64,000 nt of DNA from Isoetes taiwanensis (GCA_021234155.1 JAJEKV010000026.1:16174283-16238282); one strand, 5' to 3'; positions 33,162-50,202 are shown, counted from the first letter of the stretch. The notes: generated by a model not told the origin, from the sequence alone. Numbers and translations are program-made.

Positions 33162-33217
33162 CTTGTTTGCACTATTGACCGCTTGGGCCTCATCAAGAAC
33201 CATATATTGCCACGTCC
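33162..33217 (-). pseudogene. Exon fragment of INO80-type chromatin remodeller
   Basis: After the acceptor GAAGGCAG the frame reads TWQYMVLDEAQAVNSANK. WQYMVLDEAQA is the DEAQ Walker B box specific to the INO80 group of SNF2 ATPases (most SNF2 proteins have DEGH or DEAH). Only this exon is visible, on the same strand as its neighbours, inserted between malectin-like and AlaRS-like exons. Confidence 0.55.
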
Positions 33218-33289
33218 CTGCCTTCAACAAAAAAGAGGCATTTAAATTTTAACATTTACATCTCCTATTCCTCCCAATGCAATCTTTAC

Positions 33290-34323
33290 TTTGCTTGATG
33301 AGAAGGTTACAGCGGTGGTTTTGGCTGGTGGATTTGGCTGGGCATACCACATCTGATCATATGGATCGTCTGAGTATCTGGAAAAACAGGGAAAAAATTT
33401 CAAGTTCCATAAAAGAGATTATATATTGAACATTCAGAGCTTGTTAGAACTGAAAAAAAAACGTACACAGAACGTTACCAGATGAAAACCCAAATCAGAA
33501 ACGCACAAATCTATATATGTGTACCATGCGAAAAACCCAAAACAGAGAACTAATAAAATGAGAAATGCAGAAATTCTTTCTTAGGTAGAAAACCTTTACC
33601 TCACATTAGATTTTGCACAAAATCCTGCCGGTATTTCAAATATAAAGGATTGTTTCCAATCTCATTATAGGAATAATTCCCTGCAGGAAGGAGCCTTGAT
33701 TCTAGAGCAGAAATGAAGGGCACATTAGACGGATTAGAGCTGCTTAGACATACGCTAATATTGCTTCCTTGAGAACTGACAATTGCTTCATAAACAGAGT
33801 AGCTGCTACTATTCTCCTGCAGACTGCCAGACACATTTTGCCAAAAAACCCCATCGATTTGGAGCTGGAAAGAGGCCAGAAAGATTTGTTATCATAATTG
33901 CCGTAGTAAAAGGATGCCCTCAATAGATGCCTTCTGTTTATCATAGCATTTAGTGTGAAATATCGCAGAGTTTTTAAATATTTAGGAAGGGATGAATCCT
34001 TGAGAGTTGCATTCGTTCCTGATGATATTAATCCCTCATCTGATATCCAAGAACTGCCCTTTTCTTTGTAGCTGCTACTCCCGCCACAATCAAGGCTTGT
34101 GAATCCTAAAATCGGCCAAAAAAATGTTGAAAAGAAATCTCGGATCACATATTGAAGATCATTTTAGGATAGCCTAATGCAGCAGAGTTGAAACTTTTTA
34201 ACATATTTAGCTACATTGCAAAGGAAAAAAGGAAGACAGAAACAGAGACATACCTTCCTGCGAGAAAACTAAGAGAAAGAAGGCGCAGAGAGTGAGGAGG
34301 AGGAGTTGCTGGGATGCCGCCAT
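33290..34323 (-). pseudogene. 5' part of a malectin-like receptor (kinase) gene
   Basis: Exon 1 (34323-34254) encodes a signal peptide, MAASQQLLLLTLCAFFLLVFSQE, with donor GAAG/GTATGT. Exon 2 (34105-33600, after acceptor TTTTAG) continues in frame: GFTSLDCGGSSSYKEKG, WISDEGLISSG, LLRASFYYGNYDNKS, then in shifted frames QLQIDGVFWQNVS and VPFISALESRLLP. Exon 3 (33377-33290) reads YSDDPYDQMWYAQPN. These are the ordered landmarks of the extracellular malectin-like domain of plant receptor kinases. Two 1-nt frame changes in exon 2 and the lack of the second malectin half, transmembrane segment and kinase show a fragment. Exons from other genes follow on the same strand. Confidence 0.75.
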
Positions 34324-34329
34324 AGCCAG

Positions 34330-34859
34330 AGCTTCAAGAAATGCTCTGTTTTTGCATTATTCAAGAGTCGAGTTTGACAGCCTTCTGCCGTGCTTGCTTA
34401 ACATTAGTTTGATATTCTTCTGGAATACCATCGCCAAACCATATTTGGGACTACTGTAAGGGAAAATCCGGCTATTGGGAACAACAGTAAGCGGCCACAG
34501 CATTTGATCCGGGTGCATTTGCACACTGGCAGCATGCCGATTCATAGCCAAACTCGTTTCTATCTCCAGATATACCCAGCCTGAGATGAATCGATGTGCA
34601 AAGAACTGACCAGGGATTGCTGGTTGCTCAAGATATATGCAAAGAAGATATTTAGCTGGAGATCAATCTCTGGAATCGAAAGCCCTGTCCGGAATCTGAA
34701 GCCCTGTCTGATTGCATAGCCAGCCAAGCGCCAAAACAAGAAAAGAAAAAGAAATCGTGAAAAAAAAATGTGAGATTCTCTCCTTTCCTCAATGTGTGAC
34801 ACGTACTCACATGGCAATAATAGGCTTGTTAGAATTTTATTAGGAGTGACCATTGCCAC
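34330..34859. other. Region upstream of the malectin-like fragment
   Basis: It would include the original promoter. No recognised motif or ORF. Confidence 0.3.
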
Positions 34860-35430
34860 CTCACACAAGACATAAATTATCCATTATTTTGGATGGCTAT
34901 GCATTAAATGCTTTCCCATCATAGTTTGCACTATAAAATTAATAATGGCCAGACTTTTTAAACGGTCTAGATTAAATCCCTTAGTTTGAAGGGCATAGAT
35001 TAAATGCCCCAAAAATTGCATCTTCTAGGCAATTTCCCTAAAACAATTGACGGCTCAGATTTCTCCTTCCCCCCTTGATCCGAGGGTCCAGAGGAATGGT
35101 GCATGCCCTATGCATGCCCATGCATGCCCCCCATGAAGATCCAATGGCTATAAGTTTGCCACCTCATCTTCTTTCAAATAAACGGACCGTCTGGATTAAA
35201 AGCCCCAAATCAGGGGGATGCTTGGGGTAAAACCCTAAATCCGATGGTCCAGATTAAAAGCCCCAAATCAGGGGGATGCTTGGGGTGTTACGAGGTGGCA
35301 CCGTTTGGACCGTCCATCTCACAGATGGACGGCCGAGATCAATCTCTACCAACATTTTGTGGCATAATCTCTACACCATTTGAGACATCTACATCATTTG
35401 TGGCACCCAATATAATTGTATATATATAAG
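34860..35430 (+). repeat. Module Z copy (ends AATTGTATATATATA)
   Basis: Contains GCATGCCCATGCATGCCCC, a duplicated GATTAAAAGCCCCAAATC (two copies, 35195 and 35252), the hairpin CCGTCCATCT/AGATGGACGG (35310-35332) and CGGCCGAGATCAATCTCTAC. It ends in TATAATTGTATATATATAA. The same set of blocks recurs at about 44.2, 45.6, 51.2, 60.2 and 61.7 kb. Confidence 0.7.
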
Positions 35431-35559
35431 GATAAGGATATATCCTAAGCCTTTTCTGTTCCCAGAACATAGAGGCCATTCCAATATTCCTTAAGCATTT
35501 GCCTAAGTCTTATCAGAACTTATCAGTCCCTAGCAAAGCTAGGGGAGCCTTAGGGATCA

Positions 35560-39700
<4,141 letters not shown>

Positions 39701-40880
39701 GGCGAGTTAAAAATTCTAATAGGTTTCTATGCATGTGAGTAAATGTATAAATATTGGTCTCAAAAAGAATGTCACAATAAATATAGATGCAGTTCATATA
39801 GATCAAGCTCTAAATTTGGGACACGCATGGTGAATTTTAAAAGTTAGGACACAAGGGAATTTAATGTTTTAGATTGCACATGGCAAAGTTTGCGTAATTT
39901 ATCTATATCTGAGTTTTGTTATTTTGAAAAAACTTAAATATAAGGAAGAAATTTCTGGATATCGGACAGCTGTAGTAATATTCCCCAACATTTATGATAC
40001 AATATTTTGCTAGATAGAGCATAGTCGTGAATGTGTTGCATGTTCAACATATAGAACCTAACACTATGGCATTCCCTAAGAAAACCCTTGATAGAACCTA
40101 GCACTATGGCATTCCCTAAGAAAACCCTTGGTTATGGTTAACCCACAATGTGGCGAGTGTCTTCACATGTTAAGCAGAGTAGGTATTGAAAGGCGAGTGT
40201 CAGCATTTGGCTATATGCAAATTCTCCACAAATCCAATCGTCCTCTTCATTGTTGGTGGACCTTTGCTATCGCATCAGGGGGTTTCCGAAGAAATCCATC
40301 AATTTGCATTCAGAATTTGCAGTATTCAAGGTTTAAATGCAGTATTGAAGACCTAAAGTAAATAAGTGGTAAATAATTGGAACAGAAAACTCAAGAGGTG
40401 CCTGTTTGGATCCATTGATACAAAAATCCCTCCACATCTTCTATATTGTAGGGGAATGAAGAAGGGAGTACGTCTAGAGATGCTTGTTTGAATCCACTAT
40501 GCGAAAATCCCTCCACGTCTTCTATATTGTAGGGGAATGAAAAAGGGAGCTCTTTATCCGGAACAATGGCGACGCGTTCTCTCTCGTCGTCATTGCGGGC
40601 CCTTTATCATTCCCCTATACATTTTCGTAAAGCCCTAATATATACGTAAACTTTATGCATTCTTTACCATGCCTAACATTTTGACATTAAACAATGTGGC
40701 ACCATCAGAAGGTAACAACCTTTTATTAACCATTGCTATTATTGTTGGTTTTCGGGCATATGGAGAGTTGAAAAGGCTATTTTCAAAAAATCTAAATCAT
40801 GCGTCCTTGATATTGTGATGAAGGAAAAGAAACCTGTCATCTTTACAAAGGGCAAAAGCCCTATTACTGCGTGCTGCAAT
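39701..40880. other. Unassigned DNA with two small tandem duplications
   Basis: A 39-bp duplication (TAGAACCTA(A/G)CACTATGGCA...) is at 40050-40130 and a diverged duplication of about 78 bp (AAATCCCTCCAC(A/G)TCTTCTA...) at 40404-40560. No recognised ORF. Confidence 0.5.
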
Positions 40881-42360
40881 TACCGTGGCCACAAAACGCA
40901 AGTTGAAGGGCAAAAAATCATTGATTTGTCTATTGTCAATAGTCGCTTCCCAACTTCCTTGCAAATGGCGGGCATGTTACTTGTACAGATGCAGCAGGTC
41001 TTTGGATGCAATAGAAAAGTTCCATTTAATGAATAACCAACCACTCAATATGATTTCGAATTTGGAGAGTGGCCTGCAATATGCTAAGCATATCAGGACT
41101 TCTTCAACAGCAACACATATGCATAGATTATGGTGGCAGCGTGTTTGATAAGCGATGCTATACGATTGTTCAAGCAATTTGTTGATCCAAAGAATATAGT
41201 GAATATGATTTTAAGGGCAAATTGGGGCAGATTCCCGCCAGACATGAATAACCACAAGATACAAGAAGATGCATGTGGCGGCCAGGGTCAGCACATTCTA
41301 TCCTTTGTCAATTCCTTTGAATTCCTTTGTAAGAACCTCCATGAACGTAAAAAGATTCTACAAGTGTAATTATAGCGGTTCATGGCTTCATTCTCATAGA
41401 GATGTGTGAATTTCGTGAGACTTTCCATATGAAACTCCCGCTAGTGCTTGCTTAGTTCCCGCAATTGATCTCAACTTGCAAAAAAATCGATATTTACAAC
41501 ATTGTTGTTTATATCTTCCCAAGATACTTGAATTTGCTTTCATAATCACGGCGATAATGCAATGAAATTAGATCGCATCGGCCCTTCCGCAAGATACATA
41601 AATTAGTGGATAAAGAGTAAGTAGGGCTTCAAACCTGTTTGAAAAACAAACCTCGTACCACCAATAGAAGCATGTAGCTGCTGTAGTTCGGATGGCGAAC
41701 ATGCATCAACTAGCATGCATCAACTAGCGTGAAAGCCCCTGGCTGCAATTCCCTTTCAACTTCCCTGGTAAAAATAAGATCGAATATGCACAATTAACAC
41801 GATTGTTTTTCCTTAAAAATGTAAACCATATGAAGAGACAAAAAAGTCTCATTTAAATCGTAAATACCTTTTCAAGCACGCAAGTAAACAACCGTAAACC
41901 ACGAAGGTAGTCCGAAAAGTAAATGGTTACTGATTACTTTCCAAACGATATCTACGTGTTCCGATACTGCATACGACAAAAACCATGGGTTAAATTATAA
42001 CTATTTACATCAAATAACTTGCCAGTTATAAATAAAGGCAAGACTCAAAAATTGCCAAGTCTCAAAATGAAAAATCCAAATAGTTACAAACGCATACCTG
42101 ATTTCTCATGCCTAACGAGGGATTTTATCGCCACGACCAGGGCCTATGTTTTATTTTTTTACAGATGGGTTTTGCCAGAGATTTGTTCCTGAATTTCAAA
42201 CTAACTTATCTCCGTTGTTATGGTAAGCCATGTTAACACACAACTGCATCCGAGTAAAATAGTACGTCGGATATCAGTGCAAGAGTTCCTATTGTTTGGC
42301 ATACATTCTAAGACCATATTCTGCTACTGGATACATCTGTCATTCACTGCAAATCCGTGG
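40881..42360. other. Unassigned DNA
   Basis: Two overlapping plus-strand ORFs (40885-41148 and 41130-41369) have mixed composition but no motif I recognise. The rest is AT-rich. Confidence 0.3.
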
Positions 42361-42575
42361 AAGTATTTATTCATTCCATTTCGTGTTATAACAGAAGCAA
42401 GTGCATTTGAAAACATGGAAAGAGCCAACCCGGACTTTGTGATTCTTTGTTTCCGCGAAATGCCATGGAGCACCGGGTTTAAATACTCAAGTCCGATGAG
42501 GGCTTCCAATCGCCATTGTACCACGGTTGCAAACAAATTTTAAAATGACAATGATATTTCGTCCGCACTTCGAAA
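42361..42575. repeat. Dispersed repeat copy 2 (see 32620)
   Basis: Same orientation as copy 1. It differs mainly by transitions, e.g. GAAAACGTGG/GAAAACATGG. Confidence 0.9.
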
Positions 42576-43288
42576 AACTCATGCGATTATGTGTTTTTCT
42601 ATTGAAACGACAGAGGGATAAACAAAGATAGAGAAATGGTAAGATATTTACTCGCTTCTTTGCCGCTTTACAAATCCTACAAAGGAATAAGCTCCATTGA
42701 ATACACGAGAAAAACTCCCTTAGAAAAAAAAAGAAGGAAGGTTTAAATGGCAAAGCAAGTAAATACTTGGGCGCCTTCTACCTAAGGTCGGATTTGCGCA
42801 GAGGAAAGCCCACAACAACCTCGATTATCCCCGGATCTTGAGTGGTTCGCTATGCCCCCATCAGACGTTTGGTGCAACCAAAGGACCCAAATCTAAAACC
42901 AATAAATATGCACAATCTGAAAAACACAAGAAGAAACGGCATGAAAATAAAACAAAATAGATTGTGATGATGGACCTTGTTTTAGCAAACCACATACGAG
43001 AAAATGCAAGACATGCCCTTAAGCCAACCAAAAGGATCTGAGCCTCCTACAAACTGCAAAATAGTTCTGCTTGCAATAAGAACTATTGTGATGCGGACAA
43101 CTTCTGTCAAAATACCTGCAGATTACAACACAAATCTTTTTACTCGTCAGCATCAAAAGTGCAGAAGGTTGTTCCGCCCTTAGCAATAACAAAATTAACC
43201 TTCACACCTGTTTCGACTTTTAGCAGATTACATCGATGGAGTAAATTAAACAATCTTTGTTTTCAGTCCACAATTTCCTTCTTATGGT

Positions 43289-43440
43289 CGTGCACACAAA
43301 AAGTAGCAAAGGAAATCGTACTCCAGTTCTTTGCTAGCATTTGTATCCATACAGGAGCATGGCCGTGCACACAAAAAGTAGCAAAGAAAATCGTAATCCA
43401 GTTCTTTGCAAGCATTCGTAATCTAGTTCTTTGCCATGCG
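43289..43440. repeat. Tandem duplication, 75-bp unit
   Basis: Two copies beginning CGTGCACACAAAAAGTAGCA, followed by a partial third (AATC(T/C)AGTTCTTTGC). Confidence 0.85.
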
Positions 43441-44159
43441 ACCACCTCTCGTCTCTACTCTTCACCCTTTTTCGCAAGAGCCATCAGTCGAAATTAGACT
43501 CAGAGTAATCCACTCGTGTAGCCAACGGCCAAGGATAACCCAGGTAGCTTTCTACCCTGCCGATCTGTTTAGGAAAACGACTGCCAAGAGAGAAGAAGAA
43601 CATCATAAGAAACATATCAAAATCTCAGAGAAAAAGCTTGAAGCAAGACCTCCCAACACTTTACCTTTAAAGAAGAAGCTTGAACGAATTTGACCATAGT
43701 GGCGAGGTGGATGCATAGCAAAACCCCTATAGTCCTATAATCGTTTATGCAAAATAGACTCTTTGGTTCCCAGCTATGGAATGCAAAGGAAAACAGTTTT
43801 TTGAGCTACCATAACAGGCCGGCCAAACACGGAACGCAAGCACCCAAATCTTTAGCGCCTTAATTGGCTACTAAGGCCTTCGATACGGCGTTCACTGCCT
43901 CTGTAATGGAGTTGCCAATAGCTCTCATTCAAGAAGCTGAAGGAAATCGGTGCAACCAAGCAAAGGTGTGCAACCAAAGCAGAAGAAGAAACCGGTTGTT
44001 TTTTTTCTCACGTTGCCACGTCACAATGTGGCATTAAATGCAATTAATATTTGCGAATGCCACCTCATCACATATCATTGTTTGCAATTAATATACGCAA
44101 TGTCACCTCATCACATACATTAATACATTTCCCCTACATTAAATTGTATTAAATACAAT

Positions 44160-44429
44160 CAATATAGACATATAAGGTTGCATTTAATTTGACTTTTTAT
44201 CGACGGTCGAGATCAAATCCTAAAATTTGACGGCCCAAATCAAAAGCCCCAAAATAAGGGGGCTTTTATTTGGACCGTCGATCTTGCACGTTCGACGGCC
44301 AGGATCAATCTCTACATAACAAGGTCAGGACGAGGTGGCTGCATTAGAACCATCGATTTCATAATCAACGGTTGTGATCAATCTCTATATAACAAGGGGG
44401 GTGCTTAAGTAATTGTATATATATAACAG
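44160..44429 (+). repeat. Module Z copy, short
   Basis: GGACCGTCGATCTTGCACGT-type inverted block, CGGCCAGGATCAATCTCTAC, ACGAGGTGGCTGCAT and the end AATTGTATATATATAACAGA. Its reverse complement is at 62315-62430. Confidence 0.65.
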
Positions 44430-44860
44430 ATATATATATATATATATATATATACAAGTATTTGTACCATGAGGGAGTGTATGAAGTCGAATGTACGCAC
44501 ATTAGAAAGTATAACCCAAGTTTTGCCAACATTCTATTAAGACTGTCCAATATTCTAAAAACATCCCTAGATCCCTGTGCATTTCTCGTAGATTCCCTAA
44601 AATTCTACAAAGTTTCTCTTGGATTTCCTAAGATCCTACAAAGATTCCACATTATTCTACAAGGATTCACATGAATTTGTTTAAGAATCCCTAGATTCCC
44701 TTAAGATTCCCCTATATCCCCTTAGATTCCCTAAGGTTCCTTAAGAATACCCCAGGATTCTCATAAGATTCCCCTATGTTCCCAAAGATTCTCCCAAGGT
44801 TCCTTAGATTCGCTTAGACTCTATGAAGATTCCAATAGTGCGAGAGTTTTAGCGGACGCT
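44430..44860 (+). repeat. (TA)n tract joined to a module X copy
   Basis: A 24-bp TA tract, then ACAAGTATTTGTACCATGAG and GAGTGTATGAAGTCGA, then a degenerate AGATTCC array to about 44840. Confidence 0.8.
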
Positions 44861-45606
44861 CATGGAGTCTGGCTAGAACCATTAGAGAAGAAGGAGAGGA
44901 ATAATTTTCCAAAGATTCTAGGCCCTTAGTTTAGAAAAAAAAAAGGTGTTGGAAGGAAAACCAAATAGGTTGCCACGTAGTTCACATGACATCAAGCTCG
45001 TCCCTCATGGTTAAAGATCGAAAGAAAACATGAAAAGAAAGCAAAATATAGCTTTGGCACGTTCCACATTAAGGTTTTTCTATAATAAAAGGCAAAAAAT
45101 GTTGCCATGTAGTTACATCAAGCTCGTCCTCATGGTTAAAGTTTGAAAGAAAACTTGAAAAGAAAGCAAGATATGGCTTGCCACGTTTCACATTAAGATT
45201 TTTATATTCTATATTAAAAGGCAAAAATGCATAAATTAATTACAATGCCACCTCAAAATCTATATATTAAATATAGATAAGATATGGTGGCAAATAAATG
45301 CACATGCCACCTCAACTAACACCTCATGATTACAATAAATGCTTGCATGCACATGTATGCCACCTAACCACATGCATAGGAACTTCTTGTCACCTTCCTC
45401 TCTTATAGTTTGAACGATCCGAGTTTCACCTTCCCCCATCTAACGGCCCATGTGCATGGTGCATGGCCCATGCATGTATGTGCATATGTATGCATGTGCA
45501 CATCGTGCCCATCCATGCATCACATGAGGTGGAATTATAACAACCCTTGATTTTGTCATTTTGACTGGCTAGGATCAATCTCTATGAATATGACCCATGG
45601 GATGAC

Positions 45607-46255
45607 AAAATCACACATCGATCACATGCTGGCCCAATGCGACAAAATAGTGCCAAAGCACCACTCCTTAGAAAGGTCTCGACGAGAGAAATCCAATGGC
45701 GTAGGCCCCACCTTCATCCGACCCCTCTTTTGCAAGCTACGGGCCTTCAAGACGATTAAAAGTAAGGAAGCCTTCCTAGAAAGTCCATTCATAAATACTT
45801 TGCCACCTCACTACCTTTTTATTAATGAGGGTGCCTTTTTATTAATGAGGGTGCCACCTCACCTCCTTTAAAAAAAAAAAATCAATTTAATATTAAAAAG
45901 TTAATGGCTAGGATTTATGCTCACCTTTTAATCTAACGGTTGAGATCTGCTGCACCAACTTTTTTTTTTTGGCACCTTCCTTGCACCTTCTTCACAAAAA
46001 TCAAGGGCTAGGATTTATTCTCCCCTTTTGATCCAACGGTTTGGGGATGTGGTGCATGCCCCCATGCATGCCCATGCATGCCCATCATGGCCATCCATGC
46101 ACCTCAATGAGGTGGCATTATCCTGGCCTTTCATTTCGTGATTGGACGGCTGGGATGAATCTCTATGAACATGGGCATGGGATGACAAAACACACATCTA
46201 ATACGTGTATATATATTAGTGATATATATATATATCTGATATATATATATGTTCT
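45607..46255 (+). repeat. Module Z, long form (copy 1)
   Basis: Shares with 51171 and 61742 an ordered series: ATCACAT, GCCAAA(G/C)CACCACTC, TCTCGA(C/T)GAGAG, CCTTCATCCGACCCCTCT, a GGTGCCACCTCACCTCC block, TTTTGATC(T/C)AACGGTT, repeated GCATGCCC blocks and AT-rich end. About 650 bp. Confidence 0.8.
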
Positions 46256-46274
46256 TATGTTTGTCCTCCTAAAT

Positions 46275-46620
46275 CCGACCGTTGATCCGAGATCCTACGG
46301 CTCACGTGGCTTTGGGACGTATCCTACGGCCCAGATGGCTTGGGAGTTTGTGTATAGACTATATATGTAAGCGATCCTACGGTCCAGGTTGATTTGATCC
46401 TGATCGTCGGTCCGAGATCCTACGGCTCATATTGCTTTGGGACACATCCTACGGTGCACATGGCTTTGGGAAATTATATGTAATCGATCCTATGGTCCAG
46501 GTTGTTCTTGATCTTGATCGTCGATCTAGGATCCTACGGCTCATGTTGCTTTAGATTTTTGCCACATGGCACGATCTCGGCCCTTGATCGGGTCCAAGAT
46601 CCTACGGCCCACGTTGAATG
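46275..46620. repeat. About 120-bp tandem repeat with ATCCTACGG motif
   Basis: Nearly three diverged units; GATCCTACGGCTCA recurs at 46292, 46412 and 46528. The nonamer ATCCTACGG or a one-base variant occurs about ten times in 350 bp. Confidence 0.8.
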
Positions 46621-46659
46621 CTCATCCTTTAAGGAAAGGCTTTTAAAATTTTTATGTTG

Positions 46660-46722
46660 TGTGGGGGATTTGAACCCTGGTCATTGACCCCCCAGCCCCC
46701 CATTCTAACCACTAGACCAAGC
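46660..46722 (-). repeat. tRNA-derived sequence (SINE head or tRNA pseudogene)
   Basis: The minus strand reads TGGTCTAGTGGTTAGAA (pol III A box, D-arm) and, 31 bp on, GGGTTCAAATCCCCC (perfect B box GGTTCAAATCC). The anticodon stem is not foldable and the T stem is only partly paired, so it is not a working tRNA gene. Confidence 0.6.
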
Positions 46723-46789
46723 ATTAATTCTATGAACAAATTATGTTTCAAATATACTTAAGGGTAACAATCCAGTTAAGATAAAATGG

Positions 46790-47560
46790 AGTATAACATT
46801 CTAACTAGTTCAAAAGAGTTCTAGAATGTTCTGGAAGGCTCTAGAAAGTTCCGAATCTTCTAGAAAGTTCCAAAATATTCTAGAAAGTTCTAGAACATAA
46901 TCTGGAGGGAATCTATGAAAATTCTTCCAGAAAGTTTCAAATTGTTCTAATAGGTTCTAGAATGTTCGAGAATGTAGGAATCCATGGGAAGGTAAGAGAA
47001 TCTAGGGAAATACTTCCAGAAAGTTCTAGGATATTTTGAAAGTCTTAGAATGTTCCAGAAAGTCTTAGAATGTTCGAGAAAAGTCTTAGAATGTTCGAAA
47101 AAAGCCTTAGAATGTTCTAAAAAAGTTCTAGAATGTAAAGGAATCCGGGAGAATCTAACGGAATCTAAGAAAATCTCATAAAATGTGAGAGAATCTAGGA
47201 AAATGTTGATGTAAGGGAATCTCTTAAAATCTAGGGATCTAAGGAATCTTCATAAAATCTAAGGCAATCTAGGAAAATGTTGATGAAATCTTAGAGTATC
47301 TAAGGGAATCTTTATAAAATCTCTTTGAATCTCATATAATGTAAGGGAACCTAAGGCAATCTCATAAAATCTAAAGGGATCTAAGGGAATTTAAGGGGAT
47401 CGTCATAGAATCTTGGAGAATCTACGGAAATCTAATGGAATCTAGAGGGAATCTTATAAAATTTAGAGGAATCTCCACGAAACCTCCAAGAGAACCTTGG
47501 TAGAATCTTAGAGAATCTATGAATTTAGAGTATTCTCAAGACATTCTTTTAGAATGTAGG
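46790..47560 (-). repeat. Degenerate arrays: TTCTAGAA part and AGATTCC part (module X, minus)
   Basis: 46798-47130 is dominated by TTCTAGAA/GTTC units. 47130-47550 is the reverse complement of the AGATTCC array (GGGAATCTA, GAATCTAAG). Minus-strand X then runs to the (TA)n at 47634 with GCACCGTAGGA as at 27090. Confidence 0.75.
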
Positions 47561-47631
47561 GCACGACAAGAACTTGCAGCATAGGAACATGCTAAAACTC
47601 GAACATGCACCGTAGGACGCATTAAATTTCT

Positions 47632-47633
<2 letters not shown>

Positions 47634-47728
<95 letters not shown>
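47634..47728. repeat. (TA)n tract, about 95 bp
   Basis: Joins minus-oriented module X (left) to module Y (CCAAACGG, right). Confidence 0.97.
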
Positions 47729-47730
<2 letters not shown>

Positions 47731-50202
47731 AAACGGTGTTTGTAAGGTTTGCTGGAGTGCATTGTACAGGAATAAAAGCAGCTGACAACCAACAAAGAGA
47801 TGGAAAGGACCGCCTTGGAAATGGTTTGGAACCCCCAAATTTCGAATGGAGGTAAGTATAATTAGCAGAATAGGCAAAGCCCAAAGCTGATATAGACATC
47901 CCAGGGAATGGGAGAGGAAAATTAAGCCCAATGCGCATCAAAGTGCATGGTACAGATATTAAAAAGAAAAGCCTATAAAAGCAACGTTAGAAGTTTAGGA
48001 ATTTAACATTGGCATAGGTGGTACAGCCTTAATGATAGTTTAACATCTTTAAGTTTTCGCTCCATACTATAGGTGTAAGGAGACCACATGGGACAGGATG
48101 ATACCCCAGGAACACATACAAGCATATGGGGAATACCCCAAAGGGAAGAGCTGTTTATAAAAAAGTCAAATAGATTGGATCCCCTAGGGCAGACATGAAG
48201 CACAACCCAAGAGAAGCACAGTTCCTGAAAAAATCTATTGAGAAAACATGAGGGCATTGTGGATAAAAAAATAGGCACTATTATAACGTAGGTGACCAAC
48301 ATTAATAAGGTAGGGATGCCGCCTAAGGAAGGTAAGAACCATACCCCAATAGGGGCATTAAAAATGTTATACATTAGAGTTTAACATGGGCAAAAGAATT
48401 TCGTAGACATTTGACATTTAACTTTTAGGTTTAACCAGCGCCAGATATTATCAGAGTTAGGGCTAACCTGGAGAACAAAGGTAAAGCGGAAAACAAGATC
48501 GATCGGAGCGCTTAATCAGACCTATAACTGCAATGAATGGATTTCAAGGGGCCGGATGCGGGCAGGACCATAACAAACTGAGTACAAGCCCAAAAGGGGA
48601 CCGCAAATCAGCAAAAAGGTATGAGAAATAGTTAAGGCAGATAATAGATATGGTCGGATTTACAGAAATAAGGCAGGCCGGAACTATATTAGGCAGCATT
48701 GCGTCCAGTTACATTTGGCACTTAGTTTTGGCAAGGCGCTGCCGGCCATGGGGAAACCAGAAGGATCCCAGAACAGAGGGCCTACTAGAGCCAAGCTCCT
48801 TGATCTCATTGATAAAGCCGGCTTGGATCTGAAAGCGCTCTGCAGAACGGACGGGCGGGGAGAACATAGCACAGCCAAGCAAAGGATTTTTGGAAAAGAT
48901 TGTGCAGAAATACAATCTGGCTTATGTTGCACACACTGAGGCTAGCATAGTAAAAAAGTTCTTTAAAGCCAGCAACGAAATTGGCACTTGTAACAAGGAA
49001 ACAGGTTGCCCTGAAGTAACAAGCATAGCAGACACTCCTGAAGCAATGGAAGCAGAGCAAGAACAAGCAATCAATGACCATGAAACGGATGACATGGACT
49101 TCGTAGCACCCAACCAGGTTTAGCAGTAAATCTGCTGGTTTGAAAGCTTTTTTCTGTTTATTTGCATAATATTTCGAATTTATTTTGGTGAAGGGCGAAG
49201 AGCCGAGTGTAGACAACTGCTTACCTGTCATCCCTTGTTACGTTACCATGAATAATGCTAATGTTAACTTGTTTGGGTGCAGGTAACCTGTCTAACTCCT
49301 CCAAAATCGTTTGTGTGGATCCAGACAAGTGCACAAGATAGTGCAAATTTGGCAGACTTTGGACTTTGAATACTTCTTTCTTTTGCAAAGTAATAGTAGT
49401 TTAACTGCTATATGACACGGTAAGTATGTTTCAAGTTTAAATAAATAGCATCTGAGATCTGGAAATGGGTTAAGCATGTAAGCTTGGCAAGTTTAAAATC
49501 TTTTTGAGTGATGTTTTGAAAAAGATTGTTTAATGGAAGGCTTATCATTTTGGCAGAACTGTCCACTTTATATGCAGAAACATCTAAACGTAATGGTTGA
49601 GTAGAAATCTGGTTTATGTGCTTAATATACCAGGGATGGAAATGTCTGGAATAGAAGTCTTTTCGTGTTAAAAAAAATGCTGACCAGTTTGGGTCCAAAG
49701 AACATATGCTTTAGAAATACACCAACTAAAGAATAAAAGCCATTATGGAGCAGAAAAGCTGAAATATTATAGGGCAAAAACTCTGAAATAGATGATTGCA
49801 TTATTTATGGGGTACTTTTGAAAACTAAGACAGGTGGTTGTTTTGAAAGTTTAACCATTAATAATGGTGGCAGGAAAAGAATCCTAGAATTAGGAGCACA
49901 AAGGAAAGAAATAGGAATTTAGTTGCATAATGCACGTTTGGACATGGATAAGGCAAAAGAATAAACTATAAACAGGGGTACTATGGGTTGCAACATGTGA
50001 TACAGGAGCTTAGGAATAATCCAGGGATTGGATCATGGAAATAACAATAAGAAATGAAAAAAGAACTAGGAATTGGACAGGAATAAAAGATAAAAGAAAA
50101 AAAGAATTAGGAATTGGACAGGTCCTTAAGGCTCTCCCAAAACAAAGAAAGGGAAGGGTAAGGATGGACGCTTCGAGTAGGTTCTGGGAACCGAAAACGG
50201 CA

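Noticed and set aside
45584-46370. Protein-coding ORFs in module Z
   Set aside because: Frames are not kept between the three long copies, so they are chance ORFs in a non-coding repeat.
46660-46722. Functional tRNA gene
   Set aside because: A and B boxes are good, but the anticodon arm does not fold and the T stem is imperfect.
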